Shown here: positions 1 to 8,291 of the stretch, piece by piece
Layout of the letters: each line of letters starts with the position of its first letter
How positions within the stretch are numbered: the first letter of the stretch is position 1
Origin: Brevibacterium epidermidis NBRC 14811
GTDB lineage: Bacteria; Actinomycetota; Actinomycetes; Actinomycetales; Brevibacteriaceae
Length of the DNA stretch: 64,000 bases
Reading direction: 5' to 3'
Assembly: GCF_001570805.1 (NCBI RefSeq)
Contig: NZ_BCSJ01000018.1
Coordinates: 211,292-275,291, forward strand
The notes under the pieces: generated by a model
Seen by the model: only the letters and a program-made list of their open reading frames with translations
Told to the model about the DNA's origin: nothing
Database searches by the model: none
Translations under genes and position numbers: made by a program

Positions 1-85
1 CGAGGTCGTTCGCGTCACGGACGTCGACATCGAGGGCGCGGAAGCCATCGCCGGAATCGGCCAGGATCTCAGTGAAGTACGACAT
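1..85 (-). CDS. 5' end of a divergent gene, possibly the tRNA adenosine deaminase-associated protein (partial)
   Basis: The first 28 codons of a minus-strand gene are visible; the rest lies outside the window. The product begins MSYFTEILADSGDGF and continues with an acidic stretch. This resembles the start of the small actinobacterial protein usually encoded beside tadA, and tadA is a common neighbour of upp, which is divergent here. A GGAGG lies 1-2 nt from an ideal position upstream of the ATG (bases 83-85). The identity rests on a short N-terminus and on gene order recalled from other actinobacteria, so it is tentative. Confidence 0.5.
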   Translation of the reverse strand, partial: MSYFTEILADSGDGFRALDVDVRDANDL

Positions 86-145
86 GCCTCCATTGTGAAC
101 GCTTCGCCCCGCGTTGACCACTGCCGGAGACGTCGAGTTCTCCCG

Positions 146-151
146 TACCAT
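146..151 (+). promoter_or_regulatory. -10 box for leaderless upp transcript
   Basis: TACCAT (TANNNT) lies 7 nt before the upp ATG and there is no Shine-Dalgarno sequence. Transcription would start at or next to the start codon. Confidence 0.5.
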
Positions 152-158
152 TTGGGGT

Positions 159-797
159 ATGCATCTTCACGTAGCCGATCACCCGCTCATCGCCCACAAA
201 CTCACCGCTCTGCGCGATGCGAACACGGATTCCGCTCGCTTCCGACAGCTCACCGAAGAGCTCGTCATGCTGCTGGCCTACGAGGCGACCCGGTCGGTGG
301 CCGTCGAGGACAAGGAGATCTCGACCCCGGTGACGAGAACCACCGGCACCCGCATCGCTGAACCCCGCCCCGTCGTGGTCCCGATCCTGCGCGCCGGCCT
401 CGGCATGCTCGACGGAATGCTGCGCATCCTCCCCACTGCCGAGGTGGGCTTCCTCGGAATGGTCCGCGACGAGACGACGTTCGAACCCAGCGCCTACGCC
501 GACCGTCTGCCCGATGATCTCACCGGTCGGCAGATCTTCGTCGTCGATCCGATGCTCGCCACCGGCGGCACCCTGGCCATGGCCATCGACTTCCTGCTCG
601 CTCGCGGCGCCCGTGACGTCACTGCCGTGTGCCTCGTCTCCGCCCCCGAGGGCGTCCAGCGCATCGAGCGCGACTTTAGCGATTCTGCCGAGGTGAAGGT
701 GTACACGGCTGCGCTCGACGAGAAGCTCAATGAGAAGGGCTACATCGTGCCCGGACTCGGCGATGCCGGCGACCGGATGTACGGAATCGTCGACTGA
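159..797 (+). CDS. upp: uracil phosphoribosyltransferase
   Basis: Salvages uracil: uracil + PRPP gives UMP + PPi, in the cytoplasm. The 212-residue product has the usual family length. It carries the PRPP-binding loop [10 protein letters not shown] near residues 130-140 and the C-terminal [11 protein letters not shown] uracil-binding segment. An in-frame start 45 nt upstream (114) would add 15 residues with no counterpart in the family; the ATG at 159 begins [10 protein letters not shown] as expected. That ATG has no ribosome site but sits 7 nt after a TACCAT -10 box, so a leaderless mRNA is likely. The gene is monocistronic and divergent from the gene at the window's left edge. Confidence 0.95.
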   Translation: MHLHVADHPLIAHKLTALRDANTDSARFRQLTEELVMLLAYEATRSVAVEDKEISTPVTRTTGTRIAEPRPVVVPILRAGLGMLDGMLRILPTAEVGFLGMVRDETTFEPSAYADRLPDDLTGRQIFVVDPMLATGGTLAMAIDFLLARGARDVTAVCLVSAPEGVQRIERDFSDSAEVKVYTAALDEKLNEKGYIVPGLGDAGDRMYGIVD

Positions 798-900
798 GAA
801 GACACGGCGGGACCCAGTCGTTTCGTCACAATTCGTCACAGTCGTCTCATTTTCGGCGCTTTCATTGCAGCGCCTTCGCTTTATGACAAATAATGAAGCC

Positions 901-972
901 ATGACTTCGACGATCCATCAGATGCGAATGCCGGGCGCACACATGTGTATGCCCTGCGTTCGTGGTCGGTGA
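901..972 (+). CDS. 23-residue Met/Cys-rich mini-ORF, candidate leader peptide
   Basis: A short open frame upstream of the winged-helix regulator. It contains five Met (including the start) and two Cys in 23 codons and ends AHMCMPCVRGR. An earlier in-frame ATG at 883 would add six residues. A possible promoter precedes it: TTGCAG at 865-870, an 18-nt gap, then AATAAT at 889-894, six nt before the ATG. Clustered sulfur residues in a short ORF just upstream of a gene are typical of actinobacterial cysteine-responsive leader peptides, but I see no strong terminator between 972 and 1064, so the mechanism is open. It could also be chance, since no homologues could be searched. Confidence 0.4.
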   Translation: MTSTIHQMRMPGAHMCMPCVRGR

Positions 973-1063
973 TCGTACTCCCGCTGTCCGGCCTCGAACG
1001 AGTTCACTCAAGCAGCGGACTCTTCCAGTCATATCGACCCGATGGTCGGAGCAAAGGACAGCT

Positions 1064-1882
1064 ATGCCGAATCAAGAACCCGCCTACGTCCACCCACGCA
1101 GCGCAGTGGCCACTCGACGTGCAGGAGCCAGGTTGAGCGCAGTCGACCCGCAAAACGCACCGCACACCTTCGGACCTGCCGGCGTCGTCCCCTCGCCGAA
1201 GGCCGCTCGCGGAATCATCGTCTACATCGGACTCGACGAGTCCAAGGCCGCAGCCGACGGCACGAACCTCTCCGCGATCGCCGCTGAGCTGCAGGCCTAC
1301 GCCAAGGAACTGGCCAGCCAGGCCGAGACCCAGGCCGTCATCGCCCTGGCGCCGGAAGGCCGCGGCAGCGATATCGACGCCGTGCGAGCCGTGGCCAACG
1401 GCTCCCCCGCCGCGACCGGTGCACCGGCTGCGACTCACGGCCCCGTGCGTTCGCGCATTCCCAACCGCATCCACCCGCCGGCACTGCGCGAGGACAACGC
1501 ACCGGCGGCCCCCGCACCCCGCGGATTCGGCGGACGGGCCGGCGACACCTACACCCAGGCGGCCGGCGAACGCCTGCGCATCGACATCCCCCGCCGCGAA
1601 GTCCGCATCGACGGCGACCTCGTCGATGTCACGACGAAGGAATTCGATCTTCTCGCCACCCTCGTCTCCCACGCCGATGAGACCCTCCCCCGTGAGGACC
1701 TCATCACAGCGGTGTGGTCCGGCGGCGAGGTTCCGGACGAACGCACCGTGGACGTCCACATCCGCCGACTGCGGCGCCGCCTCGGCGAATATGCCTCCGT
1801 GGTGCGCACGATGAGGGGTTCGGGATATCGCTACGACACCCACCCCGATGTGACTGTGTGGAGTGCGACGGCGCGTCGTTGA
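1064..1882 (+). CDS. winged-helix (OmpR/PhoB-type) DNA-binding protein without receiver domain
   Basis: A 272-residue regulator. Residues about 165-260 form an OmpR-type DNA-binding domain: beta-strands RLRIDIPRREVRIDG, recognition region RTVDVHIRRLRRRLG, and the wing ending GSGYRYD. The N-terminal 100 residues contain a folded-looking segment (GIIVYIGLDES, then an Ala-rich helix) that lacks the Asp pocket of a receiver domain, followed by an Ala/Pro linker. It is therefore not a classical response regulator, and no kinase is adjacent. The ATG at 1064 was chosen over an in-frame GTG at 962 because AAAGGA lies 6-7 nt upstream and because 962 would overlap the mini-ORF. Targets are unknown; the upstream Met/Cys-rich ORF hints at a link to sulfur supply. 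Confidence 0.8.
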   Translation: MPNQEPAYVHPRSAVATRRAGARLSAVDPQNAPHTFGPAGVVPSPKAARGIIVYIGLDESKAAADGTNLSAIAAELQAYAKELASQAETQAVIALAPEGRGSDIDAVRAVANGSPAATGAPAATHGPVRSRIPNRIHPPALREDNAPAAPAPRGFGGRAGDTYTQAAGERLRIDIPRREVRIDGDLVDVTTKEFDLLATLVSHADETLPREDLITAVWSGGEVPDERTVDVHIRRLRRRLGEYASVVRTMRGSGYRYDTHPDVTVWSATARR

Positions 1883-1957
1883 TGCAGTGCGGCTGTGAGC
1901 CTCGTCGCAATGGGCATCCAGCGTGGGGCCAGACTTCCCGGTTAAGATCGTTGATCG

Positions 1958-2899
1958 ATGAACCAGGCATATTCCACACCGCGCAGAAAGCACAGCCCGG
2001 CCAAGGGCATCACCGCATTGATCTTCGGGATCCTCTATGCGGCTTTCCTGCTCCTCCACAATCTGCTGCCGACGCGGATGGGCATCGCGCTCATCCTCGA
2101 ATCGGTGCTTCCGTGGACGGGAGTCTTCCTCGCGCTCGTGCTGCTCATGTTCCTCATCCGCTTCTCGTGGCTCTCGGCCATCGGATTCCTCGTGCCCGCT
2201 CTGGTGTGGACGGGGATGTTCGGGCCCGCCCTGTTGCCGAATGAGGATTCCGGTGATCCGGACCTGACGGTGGCCACTCACAATGTGGGGGCGCGGATGC
2301 CGCAGCCCACTGCCGCCGCCCAGAACATCGTCGACCGCGATCCGGACATCGTCACGATCCAGGAGCTCGAGTCGCTGTCGGGCAAGATCATCCACAAGGA
2401 ACTCGACTCCTCGTTCGAGCATTCCCAGGTCGTCGACACCATCGGCGTGTGGTCTAAGTGGCCGATGTCGGAGCCCGAGGAGGTCGACCTCGGCCTGCAG
2501 TGGCCGCGCGCCTTTGCGACCACGATCTCGACCGATCACGGTGACGTCCGCTTTTATGCCGTGCATATGCCTTCGGTGCGTCCGGGGCACGAATCGATGC
2601 GCAACGCCGCTCTGCGCCGGTTGTCCACGACGGTGGAGACCGACGGCGCCGAGCATGTCATCATCGCCGGTGACTTCAACACAGCGTCGACGGACAACAA
2701 TATGGAGACCCTGGTTCCGCCGCTCAAGGATTCGAGGGAAGAGGCCCGAGGCGGCTTCGGCTTCACCTGGCCGGCCAAGTTCCCTGTCACTCGGCTCGAC
2801 CATGTCCTCTACCGCGGTTTCGACGCCACCTCCGACGAGGTGCTCGAACGCGGATCGAGTGACCACCGCGCAGTCCTCGCCGGTCTCGACCTCAAGTAG
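1958..2899 (+). CDS. membrane-anchored endonuclease/exonuclease/phosphatase (EEP) family protein
   Basis: 313 residues. About three transmembrane segments lie in residues 18-90, followed by an EEP domain facing the outside: THNVG (first catalytic strand), IQELES (metal-binding Glu), IIAGDFNT, and the terminal SSDHRAV motif with the catalytic His. The family includes DNases, phosphodiesterases and sphingomyelinase-like enzymes, so the substrate cannot be named. A TTAAGATC stretch ending 9 nt before the ATG could be a -10 box giving a very short or absent leader. The gene is monocistronic and convergent with marP. Confidence 0.85.
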   Translation: MNQAYSTPRRKHSPAKGITALIFGILYAAFLLLHNLLPTRMGIALILESVLPWTGVFLALVLLMFLIRFSWLSAIGFLVPALVWTGMFGPALLPNEDSGDPDLTVATHNVGARMPQPTAAAQNIVDRDPDIVTIQELESLSGKIIHKELDSSFEHSQVVDTIGVWSKWPMSEPEEVDLGLQWPRAFATTISTDHGDVRFYAVHMPSVRPGHESMRNAALRRLSTTVETDGAEHVIIAGDFNTASTDNNMETLVPPLKDSREEARGGFGFTWPAKFPVTRLDHVLYRGFDATSDEVLERGSSDHRAVLAGLDLK

Positions 2900-2902
2900 T
2901 CG

Positions 2903-2942
2903 GGGTCAGTTCGTGCACGGGTTTCAGTTCGTACACTGACCC
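2903..2942. terminator. inverted repeat between convergent EEP gene and marP
   Basis: GGGTCAGT (2903-2910) and ACTGACCC (2935-2942) form an 8-bp stem with a long loop, placed between two converging stop codons. The right arm lies in the last codons of marP. There is no clear U-tract, so this is a weak bidirectional terminator candidate. Confidence 0.35.
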
Positions 2943-4114
2943 GTCGGCTGCGGTGCGCGCTCTGAGGCACCGGCTTCGAGTTCATCGGCGATCTCGGCTC
3001 GGGTGAGCGCGTAGCCGGTTTCGTCATCCGTTGCCGAACGAGCGAAGACCATTCCGACGACGTTTCCATCGTCATCGATAAGCGGGCCGCCCGAATTGCC
3101 TTCCCGGACGATTCCACGCAGTGCATAGACTTCCCGGACGACCGACTGCGAGTCGTAGATATCGAGACCGCGAGCGTTGATCTTCTCCCGCACGCGGGTC
3201 GGTGAGATCGTATAGGGACCGTTTGCGGGGAATCCGACGACGACGGAGTCATCACCGGGTCCGAGCCCGTTCCCGAAGTCGAGGGCTGGTGCATCGAGTC
3301 CCGGGACCCGGAGCACGGCCACGTCGGCTTCGGCATCGAATTCGACGACCTCTGCGTGGTACGGCCGGCCTTTGCCTCCGACCTGCACGGCCAGCTCGGT
3401 AGATCCGGCCACGACGTGGGCGTTGGTGGCGACGAGTCCGTCCTCATAGACGAAGCCGGAGCCTTCCGAACCCGCGGCGCAGCTGGTGGCCGTCGTCGTG
3501 ATCTTGACGACCGAGTCCTCGACGCTGCGTCCGACGTCGACCATGCCCTCGTCGGGTTCTCCGACTCCGCGGATCTGTTCGGGTTGGCCGGAGAACACCT
3601 GTGGGAATCCGGAGGCGCTCAGTCCCTTCGCCAGTCCGCCGAGTGCGTTCTGAGAGGAGTAGGGAATGGTGCGGTCGATCGAAGCGATGACCGTGGAGTC
3701 GGCAACCCAGCGGTTGGGTTCGACGAGCGGAGTGGTGCGGATGAACCCGGCGGCGAGCCAGATGACGAGGACATAGACGATTCCGGCGGTGGCGGTGCCG
3801 CCGACGGCGTCAATACCCTGACCGAGGTCAGAGTCCATATTGTGCTTGATCCACGCGCCGATGCCGCTTCCGGCGAAGGCGAAGAGGACACTCAGGACAA
3901 GCGGCATCGAAGCCAGCAACATGATCACGCCGGAGTTGTCCATGACATCGGTGCCGGCGCTCAAGGATTCGACGAGTGGGGAGAGCAGGCGCCCGAGGAT
4001 CCAGCCGACGATGAAGCCGGCCGCGGTTCCGAGGGCCGTGATGATGCCCTGGCGGAAGCCGGCGAAGAGCGCCCCGATACCGAGGACGATGAGGAGGATG
4101 TCGAGAACTGTCAC
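2924..4114 (-). CDS. marP: MarP-type membrane serine protease (CvpA-like membrane domain plus trypsin fold)
   Basis: A 396-residue periplasm-facing protease. In mycobacteria MarP protects against acid and oxidative stress. An N-terminal CvpA/colicin V-like domain with four membrane segments (residues 1-130) precedes a chymotrypsin-fold domain. The catalytic triad is visible as H233 (ATNAHVV), D264 (EADVAVLRV) and S341 (REGNSGGPL). C212 and C394 could form the disulfide known to control the M. tuberculosis enzyme, which has nearly the same length. The start is GTG at 4112-4114. It has no ribosome site, but TAAGTT lies 6 nt upstream and overlaps the prsW stop codon, so marP may have its own leaderless promoter besides read-through from prsW. 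Confidence 0.9.
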   Translation of the reverse strand: MTVLDILLIVLGIGALFAGFRQGIITALGTAAGFIVGWILGRLLSPLVESLSAGTDVMDNSGVIMLLASMPLVLSVLFAFAGSGIGAWIKHNMDSDLGQGIDAVGGTATAGIVYVLVIWLAAGFIRTTPLVEPNRWVADSTVIASIDRTIPYSSQNALGGLAKGLSASGFPQVFSGQPEQIRGVGEPDEGMVDVGRSVEDSVVKITTTATSCAAGSEGSGFVYEDGLVATNAHVVAGSTELAVQVGGKGRPYHAEVVEFDAEADVAVLRVPGLDAPALDFGNGLGPGDDSVVVGFPANGPYTISPTRVREKINARGLDIYDSQSVVREVYALRGIVREGNSGGPLIDDDGNVVGMVFARSATDDETGYALTRAEIADELEAGASERAPQPTGQCTN

Positions 4115-4120
4115 CGCTGG

Positions 4121-4126
4121 AACTTA
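4121..4126 (-). promoter_or_regulatory. -10 box for leaderless marP transcript
   Basis: On the minus strand TAAGTT is separated by 6 nt from the GTG start of marP. The box overlaps the TAA stop of prsW. Confidence 0.4.
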
Positions 4127-5848
4127 CCGCACTGTCTGTTTGGAGGCGGCAAGCAGACGTTCGCGGGCGTCAGTGAACTGTTTGAGTTCGGCCCGTTCGA
4201 TCTTGCGTTCCTGTTCTCCGCCGATTCCGGCGAGCACACGCATCCGCGTCGTCGACAGCTTTCCGGAGGTGCGGATCATGGTCTTCATCTCCTCCTTGCC
4301 GCCGGGGAACGACTTCGCCCAGTCGCGGCCGTTCTTCCGGCCCTTCCAGGTGCCGAGCATGTCGACCTCGGCGTGGGTGAGCCAGCCGGAGTTCGCATAG
4401 TCGCCGAGCATGTTCTGGGTGTGCATGCGTTCGCTGCGTCGCAGGATGAGGCTGAGCGTGACCCAGGCGGCGGAGTAGATGAGACTGAGGACGATCATCC
4501 CGACGCGGGAGACGATCTCATTGTGGGTGATCTCCTGATCGATAAAGGCCAGCAGCACCATCGAACCGTTCCACAGACCGTGCAGAGTCATGCCGATGAG
4601 CAGCCCCGGCAGCCACATGAGGATAGTCGTCCACCAAGCCCACTTCCGAGCGGCAAGACCGATCGACACACCGGCGGCCGTCGAGAACGTCGTGTGCAGA
4701 AGCGGGGCGCACAGGCACCGCACCACGAAGAGTTCCATCAGACCCTCGACCTGGCCCTCGTTCCAGGCTCCGCCGAGGTAGAGGATGTTCTCGGTGAAGG
4801 CGAACCCGGCGCCGATGAGAGCACCGTAGACGAGGCCATCGAGTGGGCCTTCGAAGTAGCGTCGAGCGGCAAGAACGATGACCAAGAGGAGAACGGTCTT
4901 CATCGTTTCTTCGAGGATCGGAGCCTGGATGACCGTTCCGACAAGGCTGGGCACGCCTTGGAACCCGGCGAGGACGAGCGCTATCTCGCCGGCGATGGAG
5001 AAGACAAGGGTGAGGATAACCGCGGCGACGGCACCCCAGAGGAGACAGATGCCCAGAAGGAGCTTCGGCTGCGGTCTCCAGCGATCGAGCCAGAGCACAT
5101 AGGCGATGATGCCGATCAGCGGGACGGCCGAGAGTCCGATGAGTGCGAACAGTCGGACACCGAAGCTCAGTCCACCAAGCACGGCGAGGATTATCAGTCC
5201 GAAGACGAGCCCCACGAGAACGAGGATCGCGGCAACAAGCCGGACGATGTTGCCCGTCGATTCAGGTTCGGTCTCCGGCTGTGCTTTCCGTACGGCTCCG
5301 GTCCAGGGAGTGTCGGTGACGACCTGTTGGGGCGCCTGCATGCCTGCGCGGATCCGCATCTCCTGCGTCACCGTCGGCGCAAACCGCGGCTGGGCGTAGA
5401 CACGAGCCTGCACCGGAGGCGCATACATCACCGGCTGACCGGGCATGGGCTGGCCCTGCATCATCGGCTGGCCCTGAGGCTGCATTGGTTGGCCGGGTGC
5501 CGGCCGCATCTGCTGTGGCTGTCCCTGCACGACCGGCTGACCTTGCGGCGGCATCGGCTGACCTTGCGGCGGCATCGGCTGACCTTGCGGCGGCATCGGC
5601 TGGCCCTGCGGCGGCATGGGTCGACCGGGCGCCAGCTGCGGATTCTGTCCCGGCATAGGCGGTTGCTGGGGCTGTGACCCCTGCGGCCGTGGCCGGAACC
5701 GGTCATGATTCGGCTGTTGCTGATTCTGCGGCGGCACCTGACCCTGCTGTGGCACTTGGCCGTGGGCAGGGGGAACGTTCGGGTTCGGTGGGCCCTGCAC
5801 CTGGGGCGGCTGCGGTCTCTGCGAACCGGGACCGTTCTGTGCCGACAT
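4124..5848 (-). CDS. prsW: PrsW-family intramembrane metalloprotease with Pro/Gln-rich N-terminal tail
   Basis: 574 residues. PrsW proteases cut membrane proteins; B. subtilis PrsW cleaves an anti-sigma factor. The C-terminal two thirds contain eight or more membrane segments and the family motifs: ILEETMKT (paired glutamates), GFAFTENILYL (Glu-Asn pair), LLHTTFS and HGLWN (metal-site histidines). The first ~190 residues are a cytoplasmic Pro/Gln/Gly-rich tail with four tandem PMPPQGQ units. The ATG at 5848 was preferred over an in-frame GTG at 5884 because AGAAGGACG lies 6-7 nt upstream. marP follows after 9 nt, so the two membrane proteases probably form one operon. The target is unknown; no anti-sigma factor gene is adjacent. 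Confidence 0.85.
   Translation of the reverse strand: MSAQNGPGSQRPQPPQVQGPPNPNVPPAHGQVPQQGQVPPQNQQQPNHDRFRPRPQGSQPQQPPMPGQNPQLAPGRPMPPQGQPMPPQGQPMPPQGQPMPPQGQPVVQGQPQQMRPAPGQPMQPQGQPMMQGQPMPGQPVMYAPPVQARVYAQPRFAPTVTQEMRIRAGMQAPQQVVTDTPWTGAVRKAQPETEPESTGNIVRLVAAILVLVGLVFGLIILAVLGGLSFGVRLFALIGLSAVPLIGIIAYVLWLDRWRPQPKLLLGICLLWGAVAAVILTLVFSIAGEIALVLAGFQGVPSLVGTVIQAPILEETMKTVLLLVIVLAARRYFEGPLDGLVYGALIGAGFAFTENILYLGGAWNEGQVEGLMELFVVRCLCAPLLHTTFSTAAGVSIGLAARKWAWWTTILMWLPGLLIGMTLHGLWNGSMVLLAFIDQEITHNEIVSRVGMIVLSLIYSAAWVTLSLILRRSERMHTQNMLGDYANSGWLTHAEVDMLGTWKGRKNGRDWAKSFPGGKEEMKTMIRTSGKLSTTRMRVLAGIGGEQERKIERAELKQFTDARERLLAASKQTVR
5536..5619 (-). repeat. four tandem 21-bp units inside prsW
   Basis: Units start at 5536, 5557, 5578 and 5599; the first three are identical and the fourth is diverged. 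Each encodes PMPPQGQ in the N-terminal tail of PrsW. The near-identity at DNA level suggests recent expansion, so copy number may vary between strains. Confidence 0.9.
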
Positions 5849-6269
5849 AGCTCGTCCTTCTGCATTGGGGGAAATTTCGCTCACCTCAGTCTAGAGTCCA
5901 AGCCCTCCGTGAACGGCCTCGTCATGTATCCGTCCAGCAACACTTCAGCCGACTGCCACGTTCTGCAGACGACCTCCCGAACCCCACTCGATCATTTTCA
6001 GGTGTGGACAATCGCGAATTCTTCAACCCTGGGTCGGTCTTGTGTCAGGCCGCAGACACAGCCTCTTCTACGCCCGCAGCCATCGCTCAACGGCCCGAAC
6101 CCTCACATTGCCCGTCCGAATAGCGTTGCCCTTCCAAATCACTCGCCCACTCAGCGTCAGCCACCACGACGCCCACTCACACGTCACATCCTGTGGATAC
6201 TCAAAGCAGTATCCACAGGCCTTCGAACACCCCTATCCCGCTGGGAATCGCCCCGTGTCGAATCGGTCC
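5849..6269. other. 421-bp intergenic region between prsW and the LPRTG surface protein
   Basis: It contains the divergent control signals of the two genes. I see no coding potential matching its neighbours. Notable elements are a short inverted repeat TGTGTC/GACACA (6041-6046 and 6055-6060) and the perfect inverted repeat described separately at 6190-6219. GC content is a little lower than in the flanking genes. Confidence 0.6.
6190..6219. repeat. perfect 12-bp inverted repeat with DnaA-box-like arms
   Basis: CCTGTGGATACT (6190-6201) and AGTATCCACAGG (6208-6219) are exact inverted repeats around a 6-nt spacer. Each arm contains GTATCCACA, an 8/9 match to the DnaA box TTATCCACA. It lies about 50 nt before the start of the surface-protein gene and could be an operator or a transcript hairpin. 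Confidence 0.75.
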
Positions 6270-8231
6270 ATGACTACTCTCAGACTCGCATCGCTGCGCA
6301 CCGCACTGCTCCTCACCGTCCTCACAGTCGCTTCGCTCATCGGGCTGGGACCAGCCATGGCAGCGGGACCACCGGTCAGCCTCGGCGAGGTTCCGGTACT
6401 CACCGCTCCCAACGCCTACGGGCCAGGCATCTGGCACCACGCGAAACAGGGCAAGACCTGGTACGGCTCCTACCGGACTTTCCCTGACACCTCCTCCTAC
6501 TGCATCGATGCGGGGAAGAAGTCTCCGCTGCCGAAGTACTTCAAGGGAGCGAAGGCTGACACGGTCACCTCGGCCCGCACGGCGTGGGCACTGCACGAGT
6601 ACGCGGGATCGAAGTCAAAGGACGTGCAGGCGGCGCTGAGCGCGATGGCCCGCCTCGACAAAGCGCTCCCCCACGATCACACAGTGCCGCCGCAGAAACC
6701 GGCTGACCTAGGCACAAAGTTCGAAGCGGCCGCGAAGAAGTACTCGACGATCCTCGCCGAGGCGAAGAAGTTCGCCGGGCCATACACTCTCGACATCAGC
6801 CTCGAACCGGTGCTGCGCATGCCTGTGCTCGAACCTCACACCGCCCCGGAGTCCGCTCCTTCTCCTGATTCCTGGGCCTCCGACTCCAAGGACAACGACC
6901 GCAGCGCCGACAAGGATAGCCCCGACAAACCGAAGATCCTCGGCACGCCCACCGACGAGGCGACGCTGACGGTCTCGCTGACCAGTGCATCGGGAGCCCA
7001 GGTCCCCGACGTTCCCATCGCGCTGAAGACTGCCGGCACGACGAAGGCACCGACGGCCCTGACCACGGGCAAAGAGCCAGTGATCACAACGCTGCAGGCG
7101 AGCGCGCCCGGCACTCTGTCAGTGACCGCCTCGGCGAAGGTCGCTCCGCAGACCGTGCGAGTCTTCGAACCGACCTCCGGCACGCGGGTACAGCGAGTCG
7201 TCACCCCGGACACTCCCGACTCCGTCACGGACAAGGCGTCGCTGGAGCTCAGCTCCCAACCGAAGGTGACCACCGAGATCTCCGACCAGACGCCGACGCC
7301 GGGTGAGACGGTCACCGACGAGTTCACCGTCTCCGGCCTCATCGGCGACCACACCGTCACCGTCGAACACACACTGTGGCAGACCGCGACGGCCCCGAAG
7401 CAGGGCACGAAGAACGATGATGCACGCGAAATCGCGTCCGTGACCTCGAAGGATGTCGGCAACGGCACCCACACATCCGGTGAGGTCACCGTGCCCGAGG
7501 ACTTCCGCGGTTGGCTGTACTTCACCGAGACGATCGCCGGGGACACGTCGACGAAGGAATGGAAGGGAATCCACGGCCAACCTCGTGAGACCGGATTCGT
7601 CCCGTGGACCCCGACCGCCGACACCGAGGCGGTCCTTGAGGGCACATCGACCCACGACGAGGTGGCCGTGACCGGTCTGCGGCCGGGTTCCGAAGCCGTC
7701 CTCACCATCACCGCCTACCATGTGGAGACCGAACCCGAGCAGTCGAAGGAGACCGCCGGCACGGAGTTGTCCGTGCAGGACTTCACCGTCATCGCCGACG
7801 AGAAGGGCCACGTCGAGATCAGCACGGAGCCGATCGACATGCCCGTCGGCTGGGTCACCTATGTGACGACGATCGAGGGCAGCGACGTCAATAAGGCGTG
7901 GACGAGCGACTGGGGCGTCCCGGCCGAAACCGTGCATCGTCCGCCCGAGGAGATGCCGTCCACTCCCCCGGCACCACCAGAGGAGCCAAGCACACCGCCG
8001 GCTCCGCCGGAACAGCCTGAGGCTCCCGAGTCCCCGGAGAAGCCCGAGACCCTACCGGCCGAACCGGTCGCAGAAACTCCCGCGGCGCCCGAGACACCGG
8101 CGGCCCCGGCCCCCGAGCTGCCTCGCACCGGCACAACCGGAAACGGAATGCTCATCGGTCTGGGCATCGTCCTCCTCGGGCTCGGCTCAACGATCCTGCT
8201 GATCTCCGGCAGCCGCCGCGACAAGGAGTGA
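6270..8231 (+). CDS. LPXTG (LPRTG) cell-wall-anchored surface protein
   Basis: 653 residues. An N-terminal signal peptide ends near AMAAG (about residue 32). A Cys-containing domain follows (SYCIDAGKKSP), resembling the head region of actinobacterial adhesins. Then come two or more related beta-rich modules (shared pattern SGLIGDHTVTVEHTLW and TGLRPGSEAVLTITAY, each followed by a WLYFTETI or WVTYVTTI strand), a Pro/Glu-rich wall-spanning stretch, and the sortase signal LPRTG with a hydrophobic helix and a basic RRDKE tail. A class A/E-type sortase would link it to peptidoglycan; no sortase gene is in the window. The ATG at 6270 was chosen because the signal peptide starts there. It has no good ribosome site; TCGAAT 6 nt upstream may be an imperfect -10 box. 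Confidence 0.85.
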   Translation: MTTLRLASLRTALLLTVLTVASLIGLGPAMAAGPPVSLGEVPVLTAPNAYGPGIWHHAKQGKTWYGSYRTFPDTSSYCIDAGKKSPLPKYFKGAKADTVTSARTAWALHEYAGSKSKDVQAALSAMARLDKALPHDHTVPPQKPADLGTKFEAAAKKYSTILAEAKKFAGPYTLDISLEPVLRMPVLEPHTAPESAPSPDSWASDSKDNDRSADKDSPDKPKILGTPTDEATLTVSLTSASGAQVPDVPIALKTAGTTKAPTALTTGKEPVITTLQASAPGTLSVTASAKVAPQTVRVFEPTSGTRVQRVVTPDTPDSVTDKASLELSSQPKVTTEISDQTPTPGETVTDEFTVSGLIGDHTVTVEHTLWQTATAPKQGTKNDDAREIASVTSKDVGNGTHTSGEVTVPEDFRGWLYFTETIAGDTSTKEWKGIHGQPRETGFVPWTPTADTEAVLEGTSTHDEVAVTGLRPGSEAVLTITAYHVETEPEQSKETAGTELSVQDFTVIADEKGHVEISTEPIDMPVGWVTYVTTIEGSDVNKAWTSDWGVPAETVHRPPEEMPSTPPAPPEEPSTPPAPPEQPEAPESPEKPETLPAEPVAETPAAPETPAAPAPELPRTGTTGNGMLIGLGIVLLGLGSTILLISGSRRDKE

Positions 8232-8250
8232 AACACCCTATGAATACACC

Positions 8251-8284
8251 TCACCCCCGACCGCAGACGCGCGGTCGGGGGTGA
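8251..8284. terminator. perfect 14-bp hairpin between convergent genes
   Basis: TCACCCCCGACCGC and GCGGTCGGGGGTGA pair perfectly around a 6-nt loop. It sits between the stops of the LPRTG protein gene and hpaI and probably terminates both. Confidence 0.85.
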
Positions 8285-8291
8285 CGTGTGC

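Noticed and set aside
5536..5619. Tandem 21-bp repeats considered as a CRISPR-like or VNTR array.
   Set aside because: No spacers; the repeats are in frame within prsW and encode PMPPQGQ.
3356..5677. A 773-codon open frame antisense to marP and prsW, and similar long antisense frames at 1004-2866, 15429-17624, 24447-26633 and 45460-47205.
   Set aside because: Each lies opposite a gene with clear family motifs, has composition typical of antisense frames in high-GC DNA, and shows no recognisable domain.
6190..6219. DnaA-box-like inverted repeat considered as part of a replication origin.
   Set aside because: Only two boxes, no AT-rich unwinding region, and no dnaA, dnaN or gyr genes nearby.
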